Positions 32,320 to 41,842 of a stretch of 52,661 nt of DNA are shown here, piece by piece. Position numbers and translations under genes: made by a program. The stretch's first letter is position 1, and each line of letters begins with the position of its first letter. The DNA is from an uncultured Planctomycetota bacterium (GTDB lineage: Bacteria; Planctomycetota; Phycisphaerae; UBA1845; UTPLA1), in contig CAADGE010000015.1 of the NCBI GenBank assembly GCA_900696465.1, positions 1 to 52,661 of the forward strand, given 5' to 3'. Under the pieces are notes generated by a model. That model was given only the letters and a program-made list of their open reading frames with translations, was not told where the DNA came from and searched no databases.

Positions 32320-32501
32320 GGATGATCCTTTCTTCTTCTTTGGTCGGCATCCGAGCCGACCGTTCGCTGCGAGTGCCGCGGATGATAGCTTGTGCCGCCA
32401 GGTCGGGCAAGCAAACGCATTTGCAGGCCCACGGATTGGAGTGCAGCAGTTTTGGAGCGGGGCTGTTGGCCCGTGGATACTCAGTGAAGCGTCGAAGTTT
32501 C

Positions 32502-32852
32502 TTAGCTCAGTCGCACGCCGAAGGACTCCAGCGCCGCGGAATCTGATGGGTAGAACTTGAAGAGCTTATCGAGCCCGGTCAGCGTGAAGACCTTCATCAG
32601 TTCCTTGCGGATGCCGGCAAAAACCATCGTGCCCTTGATCGCCTGGCTCTTGCGCTGCAATGTCATGAAGACGCCCAGCGCGTGCGACGAAAGAAATTTC
32701 ACGTTGGAAAAGTCCAGCACGAGCTTCTGCTTGTTCTGAACGTCGGTCAACTGGTACAAGTCGCGCCCGATCTGGTCGATGGTCGCCGCATCCAGTATCG
32801 AACTGTCCGTGAACGTTACAACCGTGACACCTGCATAGTCTTCGATCAACAT
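32502..32852 (-). CDS. STAS-domain anti-sigma factor antagonist
   Basis: A 116-residue SpoIIAA/RsbV-like STAS protein that would bind a partner-switching kinase (anti-sigma factor). Typical elements are VTVVTFTDSSILDAATIDQIGRDLYQL, KLVLDFSNVKFLSSHALGVFMTL (with the Ser-Ser at the phosphorylation loop) and FTLTGLDKLFKFYPS. I chose the ATG at 32852 for family length; ATGs at 32882 and 32963 are possible. No kinase or sigma partner gene is in the window. Confidence 0.85.
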   Translation of the reverse strand: MLIEDYAGVTVVTFTDSSILDAATIDQIGRDLYQLTDVQNKQKLVLDFSNVKFLSSHALGVFMTLQRKSQAIKGTMVFAGIRKELMKVFTLTGLDKLFKFYPSDSAALESFGVRLS

Positions 32853-33036
32853 GTGTGAACTCGCCACGTACCTGGGCTCCATCGCGATACCGGCCCGCTT
32901 ACCTTCCGGTCCCGCCAATGCTATCCTACCACCGGCAGCGTGAATCGCCAGAAGCACCGGCAAAACGCCATTACTCGGCAGCTATCGACGGTACGAAGCA
33001 GCCGGCAGGGTCCGAAACAGCCAGGTGGATTCGTGA

Positions 33037-33744
33037 ATGAATCAGTTCCGAATTGTCGCCGTGGAGACCTCCAGCCGGGTCGGTTCGGTCGCCCTCGCAC
33101 AGGGCGATCGAGTCCTCGGCGAGAGGCAGTTCGCCACCCAGACGCAACACGCCCGCGAACTGCTGCCGACGCTGGATGAACTGTGCCGTGAGCACGGCTG
33201 GCAGCCCGATCGTATCGATGTCTGCTGTGTTTCGATCGGCCCTGGAAGCTTCACAGGTCTTCGTGTCGCGGTCACATTCGCCCGGCATCTCGCGCTGGCT
33301 CGCGGCATCCGGATCGTGGCCGTTCCGACCCTGTCTGTGATTGCGGAAAATGCCACGGCCGTCTCGTCGCCGCCCAGTCCGCTGGCCGTTGTTCTTGATG
33401 CCAAGCGCGGTCAGGTCTTCGCGGGCGCCTTCGAGTACGAAGGCGACCGCTACCATGAAACCATCGGACCGTGTCTGGTCGAACCGCACGATTTCCTTTC
33501 GCAGTTCGGCGACCGAGTCTCTGTCATGGGCGAGGGTGTCGATTATCACGAGGACGCGATCCGTCGCGCCGGCGCGCAGCTGCTTGACCGCGGGCTCTGG
33601 ACGCCGCGTGCCTCCGGTGTGGTTACCGTTGCACGTCGAATGATCGAGGAAGGGTGCTTCACGCCGCCACGGAGTCTTGTGCCGTTCTACCTGCGCAGGC
33701 CCGAGGCAGAAGAAATCTGGGAGAAGCGGTTCGGCTCGAAATAG
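33037..33744 (+). CDS. tsaB: tRNA threonylcarbamoyladenosine biosynthesis protein TsaB
   Basis: TsaB is the scaffold partner of TsaD in making t6A37 on ANN-decoding tRNAs. The 235-residue frame has the ASKHA-like opening IVAVETSSRVGSVALA, then THARELLP-like QTQHARELLPTLDEL and the family hallmark GPGSFTGLRVAVTFARHLA. The next segment VPTLSVIAENA and the DAKRGQVFAGAFEY region also fit. The C-terminal PFYLRRPEAE is standard. AGGTGG lies upstream of the start. It is divergent from the STAS gene and stands alone; rimI and tsaD are not adjacent. Confidence 0.93.
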   Translation: MNQFRIVAVETSSRVGSVALAQGDRVLGERQFATQTQHARELLPTLDELCREHGWQPDRIDVCCVSIGPGSFTGLRVAVTFARHLALARGIRIVAVPTLSVIAENATAVSSPPSPLAVVLDAKRGQVFAGAFEYEGDRYHETIGPCLVEPHDFLSQFGDRVSVMGEGVDYHEDAIRRAGAQLLDRGLWTPRASGVVTVARRMIEEGCFTPPRSLVPFYLRRPEAEEIWEKRFGSK

Positions 33745-33800
33745 AGGCGAGCGAATCAACCGGCGGACGATGCGTCGGTGCGGCCCAGTCGCCTGCCGTC

Positions 33801-34274
33801 TCACCAGGGATACTGAACCGTCTGCGGCTTTGCAGGTCCAACGCCGACGGGCTCTCTGAAATTTCGCGCCGTCTGCCATCGACCGCCGTGGCCGGTCTGG
33901 TCCTTGGCCTTCCGGTGTGAGGACAAAAGATCGATCGGGTCAACGAGGCCGCTGCCCAGTTCCGGCGTGTTGAAGAAGCGGATGCCCAGACGTCGAACGC
34001 CGCGCTCCGTTGCGGAGCAGTTCACCACGATACCCGTCTCGATGCGATATCTGCCTTCGGATCCGCCATCGTTGTTCGGCGTTTCAAAGTGAACGTTCAG
34101 TCGTTCTCCGATCTGAGGTGCGTTGTGCGCTGTCGTCAGAATCGCCGCGCCCGTCGCGGAGAGGTCAAGTAAGTGTGCGGGTGTCTCGTGCGGATGGCCC
34201 TCGATCTGCAGTGTGATGGGTGTAAACGCGCTCGTCCGGGGTTCCACGCGGCGTTCCAGAGATCGAAGGTTCAT
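33801..34274 (-). CDS. PilZ-domain protein (cyclic-di-GMP receptor type)
   Basis: A 157-residue protein. The PilZ signature is visible: ERRVEPR (RxxxR, about 7-13) and DLSATGA (D/NxSxxG, about 37-43), then a beta barrel ending in VRRLGIRFFNTPE. A 40-residue basic tail follows. The ATG at 34274 is used; a GTG 9 nt upstream is the alternative. It should bind c-di-GMP. Together with the second PilZ gene 250 nt upstream it may form an output pair. Confidence 0.8.
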   Translation of the reverse strand: MNLRSLERRVEPRTSAFTPITLQIEGHPHETPAHLLDLSATGAAILTTAHNAPQIGERLNVHFETPNNDGGSEGRYRIETGIVVNCSATERGVRRLGIRFFNTPELGSGLVDPIDLLSSHRKAKDQTGHGGRWQTARNFREPVGVGPAKPQTVQYPW

Positions 34275-34522
34275 CGTTGTCACTCGTCTGCGGCGAGTTT
34301 GGTTGTAAACCGTCTGCGACCATCGACGGCTCGGCTTGTTCTTCCTGATCGGGCAGTAAAACAGGGGAGATTACTTAACAAGCGCAACGCAAGGTCCGCC
34401 CGCGACCGTGCCGATCCCACAACGCCAGCCGAGGAATTATCGCCCCGATTCGCACCAGCCCGCCTGCAGAAATTGCCGGATTGTCGATCGCGCGGCTGGT
34501 CATGGTCTCCCGGCGAATGGTG

Positions 34523-34897
34523 CTACCGGCTGAACTTGAGCTTTACACCGATCTTGTATCCCCCGATCGTCTGTGTGCAGTGAACGATGCGACCGGAGAG
34601 CATGATGGTCTCGTCCCCGCGATGCCATTCGATGTCGATCCGGAAGCGGTCCGGGACTTCTTCGGGTGCGATGGCCGTAATCCCCTCGCTGGACACCTGT
34701 ATCAGAGACCACGTCCGCTGCTTCATCCCCTCGTCCGTGGCGAAGCGGACCTTGATCTCCCCGTTGCACGGATAACGTCGATGGGTCCTGCGAAACTTCG
34801 GCTCCACCTCTGGCTCGCCGAGCGTCGAGATCAATTCCACCCAGCGGCAATGCAAGGTCGGTATGTGTGTGCGAGTCTGCGTGGCAACGTCGTTCAT
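34523..34897 (-). CDS. Second PilZ-like protein
   Basis: A 124-residue protein with an optimal AAGGAGG site before the ATG at 34897. The RxxxR-type motif is FRRTHRRYPCNG and the following QVSSEGI is an SxxG motif in which the usual leading Asp is Gln. The barrel ends in GGYKIGVKLKF. It has an N-terminal extension (about 45 residues) of unknown fold. Binding of c-di-GMP is likely but the altered motif lowers certainty. Confidence 0.7.
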   Translation of the reverse strand: MNDVATQTRTHIPTLHCRWVELISTLGEPEVEPKFRRTHRRYPCNGEIKVRFATDEGMKQRTWSLIQVSSEGITAIAPEEVPDRFRIDIEWHRGDETIMLSGRIVHCTQTIGGYKIGVKLKFSR

Positions 34898-35172
34898 GGA
34901 GCGCCTCCTTCGAGACCGTGCTACCCACCCTTCATGGGTAGTCATCTCATCGGTAAGCGGCCATCACGGAATGACGATCATCGGGTGAAGAGTGTTGACG
35001 TCACGCACAAGGTCCCGAAAGGCATCGAGAATCGCCCGAGATAAACAGAGCGAGAATCGCAGGTGCGGGAAAATATGGATGTCCGAAAAAGAGGCAGACA
35101 AGCTCGGCGTACTTGAAGCGTTTCACAATCGGGCCCTGCCGTGCAGGCGATGGGAAGGTCGCCAATCAAGAT

Positions 35173-35439
35173 TCAGCCGCTGCGACCGGTTATGGCCCGG
35201 CACGTGACGCGCCCGTCTGCCGATTCGCCACACATCGGACAGGCGAAGCGAAGCGTCAGCTCCGCGCGATCCTCCATCATCAGCGCGAGCTGGACATCCC
35301 GTAAATCCACGGGTTGCGGCCCGCCCGGCCCGAAGTGCATCGCCATCGGCTCCCGATCCGTCTGGATGCCCACGGCGAATTCGATGTATTCATCGCAGTG
35401 CGGGCAGGTTCCGGTGTAGTCGCCGGTGAATCGTTGCAA
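35173..35439 (-). CDS. Small zinc-ribbon-like protein, TTG start
   Basis: An 88-residue protein with CPHC (12-15) and CPMC (68-71), which could form one zinc ribbon, and an acidic central segment. The start is TTG with GGAGGAAG 7-9 nt upstream; the nearby ATG is in another frame. Strand and spacing suggest an independent small gene beside tRNA-Arg. I recognise no family. Confidence 0.55.
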   Translation of the reverse strand: MQRFTGDYTGTCPHCDEYIEFAVGIQTDREPMAMHFGPGGPQPVDLRDVQLALMMEDRAELTLRFACPMCGESADGRVTCRAITGRSG

Positions 35440-35540
35440 GCGTGACTTCCTCCATAGTCGAGATCATCCGGCATCCTGCCGGTGACGATTATCGCCCGTC
35501 CGTTCTGCAGTTTCGGAATGGCCCGTGCATAAATCTCAAA

Positions 35541-35614
<74 letters not shown>

Positions 35615-36021
35615 TGCTGGTAAGTGCCAATCAAGCGTCAAATCGTTCTTTTCCAGATTATGCCAGGAACCGATCATCGTCAACGCGACAAGGTGGTATC
35701 GAATCGGGTGCTGGCAGCTATGCACGAAATACCGCGGGGCGACTCGGCGAATCATCGAAACACCACGCGCTAGCAGTGTATGGGGGCGTTACTCCGACCA
35801 GCATCCACGCAAGTTCAGCGGCGTTACCATGCCATCGCACCAGCACTCAACAGCAGCGCCTATCTCGACCACTTCTGCCGACAAATCAGGCGCAAGCGTC
35901 GATTCTTCGCCGCATAGACCCCGTTTCGGAGCGCGCTGCGTCCTGACGAGTTGTCGAGGCCTCCGATCAAGCGTTATGCTCCGGCTCGGAGTATCGGCAA
36001 CCGTTCGATCATCGAGCCACC
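35615..36021. other. 407-nt divergent intergenic region
   Basis: This gap holds the tRNA-Arg promoter on the minus strand (separate entry). Beyond about 35690 there is no supported gene. A 119-codon plus-strand frame runs through the tRNA and is rejected. The promoter of the downstream transporter operon must lie here but I cannot point to its boxes. Confidence 0.45.
35655..35683 (-). promoter_or_regulatory. Putative sigma-70 promoter for tRNA-Arg
   Basis: Read on the minus strand, TTGACG (35683-35678) and TAATCT (35660-35655) are separated by 17 nt. The predicted start is about 35 nt before the tRNA. Confidence 0.5.
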
Positions 36022-38061
36022 ATGACGCCCATCGACTGGTTCATCGTTGCCTGCATGTACCTGCTGCTCTTCGCCGGCGCCATGAAGGCCGGTCGGCGGA
36101 TGCAGAGCGTTGCCGATTATCTCTCCGCGGGCCGCACGGCCGGTCGCTATCTGCTCGCCATCGCCTGCGGAATGGCCGGTCTCGGCGGCATCAGCATCAT
36201 TCGCGATTTTCAGATGAACTACGAAGCCGGCTTCGCCATGGCCTGGTGGGGCATGAGCATGTCCGTCGTCCTGGTCATCCTCGCCGTGACCGGCTGGGTG
36301 AATTATCGCTTCCGTGCGACGCGATGCCTGACACTGGCTGAGTTCTTCGAGCGCCGCTACAGCCGTCGATTCCGTATCTTCGCAGGTCTCGTCGCCTTCG
36401 GTGCAGGCATCATCAATTTCGGAATCTTTCCCGCGGTCGAAGCCCGGTTCATCATCCACTTTCTCCATCTCCCCGAAGGCCTGTCGCTCGGCGGAATCAC
36501 GGTTTCGACTTACCCGGTGATCATGTTGTTCCTGCTCGGCACGGCGGTCTGCTTTGTCTTTCGCGGCGGCCAGGTCACCGCCATGATGACCAGCTTCCTG
36601 CAGGGGGCTTTCGCCAATCTGGTCTTCGTGATCCTCGCGGTCTTTCTGCTGCTGCTGATTCCCTGGCGGCAGATCAGTGAGGTGCTCACGCAGGTGCCTC
36701 CCGGTCATTCGAAGATCAATCCCTTCGACACGGGCTACGTCGAAACGTTCAACTTTCGCTTCTTCATCATCGGGGTCATGGGCGTCGTCTACAACGCGAT
36801 GTCCTGGCAGGGCACCCAGGGCTACAACAGCTCCGCACGCAGCGCCCACGAAGCCAAGATGGGCATGGTCATCGGCACCTGGCGCGGCTATCCGCAGAGT
36901 CTGCTCATCATGCTGGTGCCGATATTGATCTTCGTGGTCATGCACCATCCTTCCTGGAGCGATCTTCAGCTCCGTGTTGATGCAGATCTGTCGCTCATTC
37001 CGAACAGCGAAGTTCGAAGCCAGATGCGGGTGCCGATCGCGCTGGCAGAGCTGCTGCCCACGGGTCTTCTCGGGGCCTTTGCCGCGCTGATGCTCTGTGC
37101 TTCCATCAGCACTCAAAGCGCCTACATGCATTCATGGAGCAGCATTCTGATACAGGATGTGATCCTTCCCTTGCGCGGCAAGCCGATCTCACCTGCCCGA
37201 CACCTGCTTCTGTTGCGGCTTTCTGCAATCGGCGTCGCCTCCTTCACCTTTGTCTTCGCCATGTTCTACGAGCAGAATCAGGCCATCGCCCTCTTCCTCG
37301 CGCTGACCGGCGCGATCTTTGCCGGCTGGTCCGGGGCGGTGATCATCGGGGGGCTCTACTGGCGGCGCGGTACGACACAGGGCGCCTGGGCTGCGGCGAT
37401 CCTGGGCATCGGCATTGCCCTTGGAGGTCTGATCCTGTCCAGCGCCAATGCCGACTATCAGACTACGGGGCGCGCGCTCTGGGGCTGCGCCGACTGGCTG
37501 GGGGCGGATCGAACGGCGGCCATCGGCGCCTGGTTGAATCAACATCTTCCCAACGGGCAGGAACTCTGGGGCCTGGCCATGCCCACGTGCATGACCACCT
37601 ACATCATCGTGTCGTTGATTTATCGCCCGAGAAAGTTTGAGTTGGACCGCCTCCTGCATCGCGGCAGATTCGCCGTGGAGTCGGACGTGCCGACGACGCA
37701 GGGTGAACCGTCCTTCGGGTGGCGCGTGCTGGGCATGAATCGGTATTTTACCCGCCGCGATCGGTTCCTGTACATTCTGACATATCTCTGGACCGCCGGC
37801 TGGGTCGTGATCTTCGCGATCGGCACGGTGTACATGCTGACGGTCGGGTCCTCTGCGGATACCTGGCGGCGATTCGATCCGGGGTGGATGAAGTTCTGGC
37901 AGGTATATATCTGGATACAGGTCGGCATCGCGCTGACGGTGGTCATTTGGTTCACCGTCGGTGGCATTCGGGATGTCGTGAACATGTTCCATCAGCTTCG
38001 TACCATGAAGCGCGACATCCACGACGATGGTGTCGTGCGCGAGGAGCCGTCGGCCGGATGA
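36022..38061 (+). CDS. Sodium:solute symporter (SSF) family transporter
   Basis: A 679-residue integral membrane protein with 13-14 predicted helices. The N-terminus IDWFIVACMYLLLFAGAMKAGRRMQSVADYLSAGRTAGRYLL has the SSF pattern, including ADYLSAGR. Later stretches such as AFAALMLCASISTQSAYMHSWSSILIQDV and ALFLALTGAIFAGWSGAVIIGGLYWRR match the conserved helices 8-11. Co-substrate is probably Na+. It overlaps the GH130 gene by 4 nt and that gene overlaps GH38 by 4 nt, so the likely solute is a mannose-containing sugar. The SSF family alone does not tell the substrate. Confidence 0.9.
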   Translation: MTPIDWFIVACMYLLLFAGAMKAGRRMQSVADYLSAGRTAGRYLLAIACGMAGLGGISIIRDFQMNYEAGFAMAWWGMSMSVVLVILAVTGWVNYRFRATRCLTLAEFFERRYSRRFRIFAGLVAFGAGIINFGIFPAVEARFIIHFLHLPEGLSLGGITVSTYPVIMLFLLGTAVCFVFRGGQVTAMMTSFLQGAFANLVFVILAVFLLLLIPWRQISEVLTQVPPGHSKINPFDTGYVETFNFRFFIIGVMGVVYNAMSWQGTQGYNSSARSAHEAKMGMVIGTWRGYPQSLLIMLVPILIFVVMHHPSWSDLQLRVDADLSLIPNSEVRSQMRVPIALAELLPTGLLGAFAALMLCASISTQSAYMHSWSSILIQDVILPLRGKPISPARHLLLLRLSAIGVASFTFVFAMFYEQNQAIALFLALTGAIFAGWSGAVIIGGLYWRRGTTQGAWAAAILGIGIALGGLILSSANADYQTTGRALWGCADWLGADRTAAIGAWLNQHLPNGQELWGLAMPTCMTTYIIVSLIYRPRKFELDRLLHRGRFAVESDVPTTQGEPSFGWRVLGMNRYFTRRDRFLYILTYLWTAGWVVIFAIGTVYMLTVGSSADTWRRFDPGWMKFWQVYIWIQVGIALTVVIWFTVGGIRDVVNMFHQLRTMKRDIHDDGVVREEPSAG

Positions 38062-39032
38062 AGCGCCATCCGAACAATCCGATTCTCACGCGGCAGGACA
38101 TTCCGCCGATCACGCCTGAGCTGGTTGATGTCACGTCGGTCTTCAACCCCGGAGCGGTTCACTGGCAGGGCGAGGATCGCCTGCTGCTCAGGGTGCAGAC
38201 GCGCGGACGGGAGACGCGACTCCTCTGGGCCGATCGAATGGATGGCTCGAATGAAAAATGGAACGTGCGGCCGCAGCTTGTTTCCCTCAGGGGGATCGAA
38301 CGGCTGCCGGTACGGGCCTATCACGTCTACGACCCGCGCCTGACCGTGCTCGAGGGAAATCTCTATGGCGTGTTCGCAGTGGATACCGATGTGGGCTGTC
38401 GATTGGCGATTGGAATCTGCCGGGACGGTCACCATTTTGAGCTGATCTCTTTTGATCCCGATGGCGACCGAAGAAACGGCGTCCTGTTTCCCGAGCGAGT
38501 CGGCGGGCGTTTTCTCCGCCTGCAGCGCCCTAATGCGCAAACCCTCGCAGGCGGACCTCGCTCCGGCTCACAGATCGAACTGGTTGAATCAGATGACCTT
38601 GTCACCTGGCGCGTTGTCGGCCCTGTGATGGATGGCCGCTGGCGATACTGGGATGAGTTGATCGGATCCGGTCCGCCGCCGATTCGCACGCACGCGGGAT
38701 GGCTGCATCTGTATCACGGTGTCGCCACGCACTTTGCGAGCGTGAATATCTATCAGGTGGGTGCCGTGCTTTTGGACGACTCGAATCCCGCCCGGGTAAT
38801 AGCACGAAGCCGGCTCAATCTTCTCGAACCTCGTGAACCCTACGAATTGACCGGCCAGGTTCCCAACGTCGTTTTCCCGGGAGGCATGCTCGTCGATTCG
38901 TGCGATGCGAGCGGAGTCGCCACGCCGTACAGCGTGCTGCGAGTGTACTATGGCGCGGCGGACACGTGCGTCGGCATGGCAATGACGAGCGTGAAGGAAC
39001 TCCTTGACGCATGTGAGCCCGTTACATCATGA
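38058..39032 (+). CDS. Glycoside hydrolase family 130 protein (mannoside phosphorylase type)
   Basis: A 324-residue five-bladed propeller enzyme. GAGGAG precedes the ATG, which lies inside the transporter's stop; the longer in-frame extension to 37719 is a shadow of the transporter. GH130 features in order: HPNNPILTRQDIP, SVFNPGAVHWQGEDRLLLRVQ, YDPRLTVLEGNLYGVF, GVLFPERVGGRFLRLQRP, IELVESDDLVTW, GSGPPPIRTHAGWLHLYHGV and VPNVVFPGG...VYYGAADTCVGMA. Characterised members phosphorolyse or hydrolyse beta-mannosides (for example mannosyl-GlcNAc). No signal peptide, so it acts in the cytoplasm on imported sugar. Confidence 0.85.
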   Translation: MKRHPNNPILTRQDIPPITPELVDVTSVFNPGAVHWQGEDRLLLRVQTRGRETRLLWADRMDGSNEKWNVRPQLVSLRGIERLPVRAYHVYDPRLTVLEGNLYGVFAVDTDVGCRLAIGICRDGHHFELISFDPDGDRRNGVLFPERVGGRFLRLQRPNAQTLAGGPRSGSQIELVESDDLVTWRVVGPVMDGRWRYWDELIGSGPPPIRTHAGWLHLYHGVATHFASVNIYQVGAVLLDDSNPARVIARSRLNLLEPREPYELTGQVPNVVFPGGMLVDSCDASGVATPYSVLRVYYGAADTCVGMAMTSVKELLDACEPVTS

Positions 39033-41842
39033 AGAAACCACGCATCGCCCACATCGTTTCACATACCCACTGGGATCGGGAGTGGTATCGCACGTTTCAC
39101 GTTTACCGTGTCTGGCTCTGCCGCACGGTGAAAGCCGTACTTGCGGCACTCGAACAGGACCCCGCGTTCAAACATTTCCTGCTCGACGGTCAGGCGGTGA
39201 TCCTCGAAGACTACCTTGAAGTGCATCCGGAAGACGAGACTCGCATTCGCGAGCATGTGCGGACCGGTCGGCTTACCATCGGCCCCTGGTACATGCTTCC
39301 GGACGAATTCATCGTCAGCGCGGAGTCGCTGGTACGCAATGTGCTCGTCGGTCACGCTGTCTGTCAGAAACACGGCGGCCAGAACCGTGTCGGCTACATG
39401 CCGGACACGTTCGGACACGTCGCCCAGATGCCGCAGTTACTTCGCCAGGCGGGGCTCGATTCGTTCATCTACTGGCGCGGCAACGGCGACGAGATCGATG
39501 AACTGGGCCTCGAATATACATGGGAGGCGCCCGACGGAAGCAGCGTGCTCGCCATTCAGCAGGCCGGCGGATATTGCAATGCAGCAGGGCTCGGTCATCG
39601 GGAGATCTGGCATGCGCACACGCGAAAGACCGTCGATCTTCAACTTGCATCCCAGCGAGTGGGCGATCTGCTCCATGCGATCGGCGAACGAGCCAATACC
39701 CCTATCGCGCTCCTGAACAACGGCTGTGATCACTTTCCGCCGCAACGGGACTTCGGTCGTGTGCTGTCACAGCTTCAGAAGGATCATCCCGCCGTCGAGT
39801 TTCGCCACGGCCCGCTCACGGACTATCTGGCAGATGTCCGCCGTTCTGCATTCGAGCCGAAGCGATTTTGCGGGGAGATGATGAGCGGCAAACTGGCGCA
39901 CATCCTGTCCGGCGTGTGGTCGGCGAGAATGTACATCAAGCAACTGAACGACCGCTGCCAAACCCTGTTGGCGTCCTACCTGGAACCATTCTCTGCATAT
40001 GTTCACTTCATGCGGGGTCACGATTACCCCGCTGGCGCGATCGGGTACGCATGGAAGCTCCTGCTTCGGAATCATCCCCACGATTCGATCTGTGGATGCA
40101 GCATTGACGAGGTACATGCCGACATGATGCCGCGGTTTCGCGGCGTGATCGATACAGCCGAAGAAACGCTTGTTCGCCAGATGGAATCGCTCGCACCGGA
40201 GTTTGCCCGGGAAGACGCGGGCGACCGCGACACGGTGTTGTGCGTGATGAACACGGTGCCGCATCATCGTCAGGCAATCATCGAGCGGCTGGTGATTCTG
40301 CAACCCTGCTGCGCGGACGTCAGCGCGCTCCGCCTGCTCGATTCAGCCGGCCGCGAAATGACGTGCCGGATCGTTGACGTGTCGCATGTCGAACGATTCT
40401 GGGGTGTGGATTACCGCCTGTTTCTCGATGTCCGACCGCAGCTCGAGCAGTTCGATATCTATCGCCGCGACTTCGGGCCGCGCATTCTGAAGAATCGAGT
40501 CGAAACACCGCTGACCGATCGTTACGTCCTGCTTCAGTTCCTTGCGAGCGACCTGCCGGCGGTCGGACATGTCAACTACTTCCTTACGGATCGTCCACCA
40601 GTGGAACCGGGGGAGCCGCCGCCCCCTTCGGTCGTTGTGAACGGCTCGACCATTGAAAACTCGCACGTCCGGATCGTCGTTCAGCCGAACGGCACCTTCG
40701 ATCTGACGGACAAGCAAAGCGGCAGAACATTTTCCGGTCTCAATCTTCTCGAAGACACCGAGGACGTAGGCGATGAATACGACTACTCGCCCGGCGAACA
40801 ATCCTCCACTGTCACGTCGGCAGCTGTAGCAGGCGGATTATCCGTTTACCGTGATACGGGTCTGGTCGGCACGCTGGAGGTGAGTTTCGTATTGTCTCTG
40901 CCGGCCGAAATACAGCCGGATCGACGGGCACGGTCATCGCGAATGATCAACTGCCCCGTGCGCATGAGGATCGGACTCAATGCGCTGGACAGCGTGGTGG
41001 ATATCAGCGTTGAAATCGAAAATGGCGCGAAGGATCATCGTCTCCGGGCATGTTTTCCCGCCGGCATCCGCACCCATCACGTTCACAGCGACGGACATTT
41101 TCTCGTCAACCGCCGTCCGGTCGATCGCCCAAGCGGCGAAGCGTGGGTGCAGCCGAGTCCGCGCACCTATCCGCAGCAGGAATTCTCCGCAATTGAGGAT
41201 GAGCGTGGAGGCCTGGCGATCTTCAATCGCGGACTACCGGAGATTGAGCCGATGCGCGACCAGAAGGGCGGCGTCGGCCTGTCGCTGACCTTGCTGCGCT
41301 GCGTCGGATGGCTGTCGCGCGACGACTTCCCGACGCGCCGCCGACAAAATGCCGGACCCACCGTGGCAACGCCCGACGCGCAGTGCATCGGCACACATCG
41401 ATTTGAGTATGCGGTGATGCCGTTCCGAGGAAGCTGGTTGCAGGCGGGTGTCAAACAGGCCGGCCAGTCCTGGCATGCGCCGCCACTGGTCGTGCAGGGT
41501 GTCGAAGATCAGCAGGCGGAGGGCGGCATCGGCCTAGTTCGGGCTTCTTCTAAGCAGGTGGCGATCACGGCCATCAAAAAGCACGAATCGCGCGATACAC
41601 TGATCGTGCGGCTGTACAACCTCGCCGATGCACCGATCAGGGAGCGGCTCGAATTCGGCCGAAAGCTGAAGGCCGTGTGGAGCACCAATCTGCTCGAAGA
41701 GCGTCAGGGCGACCTTCCCGTCATCACCGAGAATGCGGTCACACTGGAACTCGGGCCGCACCGCATTGCAACAATTGAGTGCGAATTCCAGTCTCGCGAC
41801 CCTGAGACTCCGGACGGCGGCGATCACCAACCAGAAGCATGA
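39029..41842 (+). CDS. Glycoside hydrolase family 38 alpha-mannosidase
   Basis: A 937-residue zinc-dependent retaining alpha-mannosidase. Zinc ligands H12 and D16 lie in SHTHWDREWY, the nucleophile D126 in GYMPDTFGH, and the second His cluster in NNGCDHFPPQ and LLLRNHPHDSICGCSIDEVHADM. LDGQAVILEDYLEV (about 52-65) is also diagnostic. The C-terminal beta-sandwich domains follow. There is no signal peptide, so it is cytoplasmic like bacterial MngB-type enzymes. It is the last gene of a 4-nt-overlap operon after the transporter and the GH130 enzyme. Together they would import a mannoside and cut both alpha and beta linkages. Confidence 0.92.
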   Translation: MKKPRIAHIVSHTHWDREWYRTFHVYRVWLCRTVKAVLAALEQDPAFKHFLLDGQAVILEDYLEVHPEDETRIREHVRTGRLTIGPWYMLPDEFIVSAESLVRNVLVGHAVCQKHGGQNRVGYMPDTFGHVAQMPQLLRQAGLDSFIYWRGNGDEIDELGLEYTWEAPDGSSVLAIQQAGGYCNAAGLGHREIWHAHTRKTVDLQLASQRVGDLLHAIGERANTPIALLNNGCDHFPPQRDFGRVLSQLQKDHPAVEFRHGPLTDYLADVRRSAFEPKRFCGEMMSGKLAHILSGVWSARMYIKQLNDRCQTLLASYLEPFSAYVHFMRGHDYPAGAIGYAWKLLLRNHPHDSICGCSIDEVHADMMPRFRGVIDTAEETLVRQMESLAPEFAREDAGDRDTVLCVMNTVPHHRQAIIERLVILQPCCADVSALRLLDSAGREMTCRIVDVSHVERFWGVDYRLFLDVRPQLEQFDIYRRDFGPRILKNRVETPLTDRYVLLQFLASDLPAVGHVNYFLTDRPPVEPGEPPPPSVVVNGSTIENSHVRIVVQPNGTFDLTDKQSGRTFSGLNLLEDTEDVGDEYDYSPGEQSSTVTSAAVAGGLSVYRDTGLVGTLEVSFVLSLPAEIQPDRRARSSRMINCPVRMRIGLNALDSVVDISVEIENGAKDHRLRACFPAGIRTHHVHSDGHFLVNRRPVDRPSGEAWVQPSPRTYPQQEFSAIEDERGGLAIFNRGLPEIEPMRDQKGGVGLSLTLLRCVGWLSRDDFPTRRRQNAGPTVATPDAQCIGTHRFEYAVMPFRGSWLQAGVKQAGQSWHAPPLVVQGVEDQQAEGGIGLVRASSKQVAITAIKKHESRDTLIVRLYNLADAPIRERLEFGRKLKAVWSTNLLEERQGDLPVITENAVTLELGPHRIATIECEFQSRDPETPDGGDHQPEA

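Noticed and set aside
32342-32361. Hairpin GGTCGGC/GCCGACC taken as an intrinsic terminator for the STAS or lipoprotein gene
   Set aside because: It is followed by A/G-rich sequence on the minus strand and by no T run on the plus strand. It is more likely a leader hairpin.
37719-38057. N-terminal extension of the GH130 gene by 113 codons
   Set aside because: The region codes for the end of the transporter in another frame; the ATG at 38058 with GAGGAG and the family start HPNNPIL is clearly the true start.
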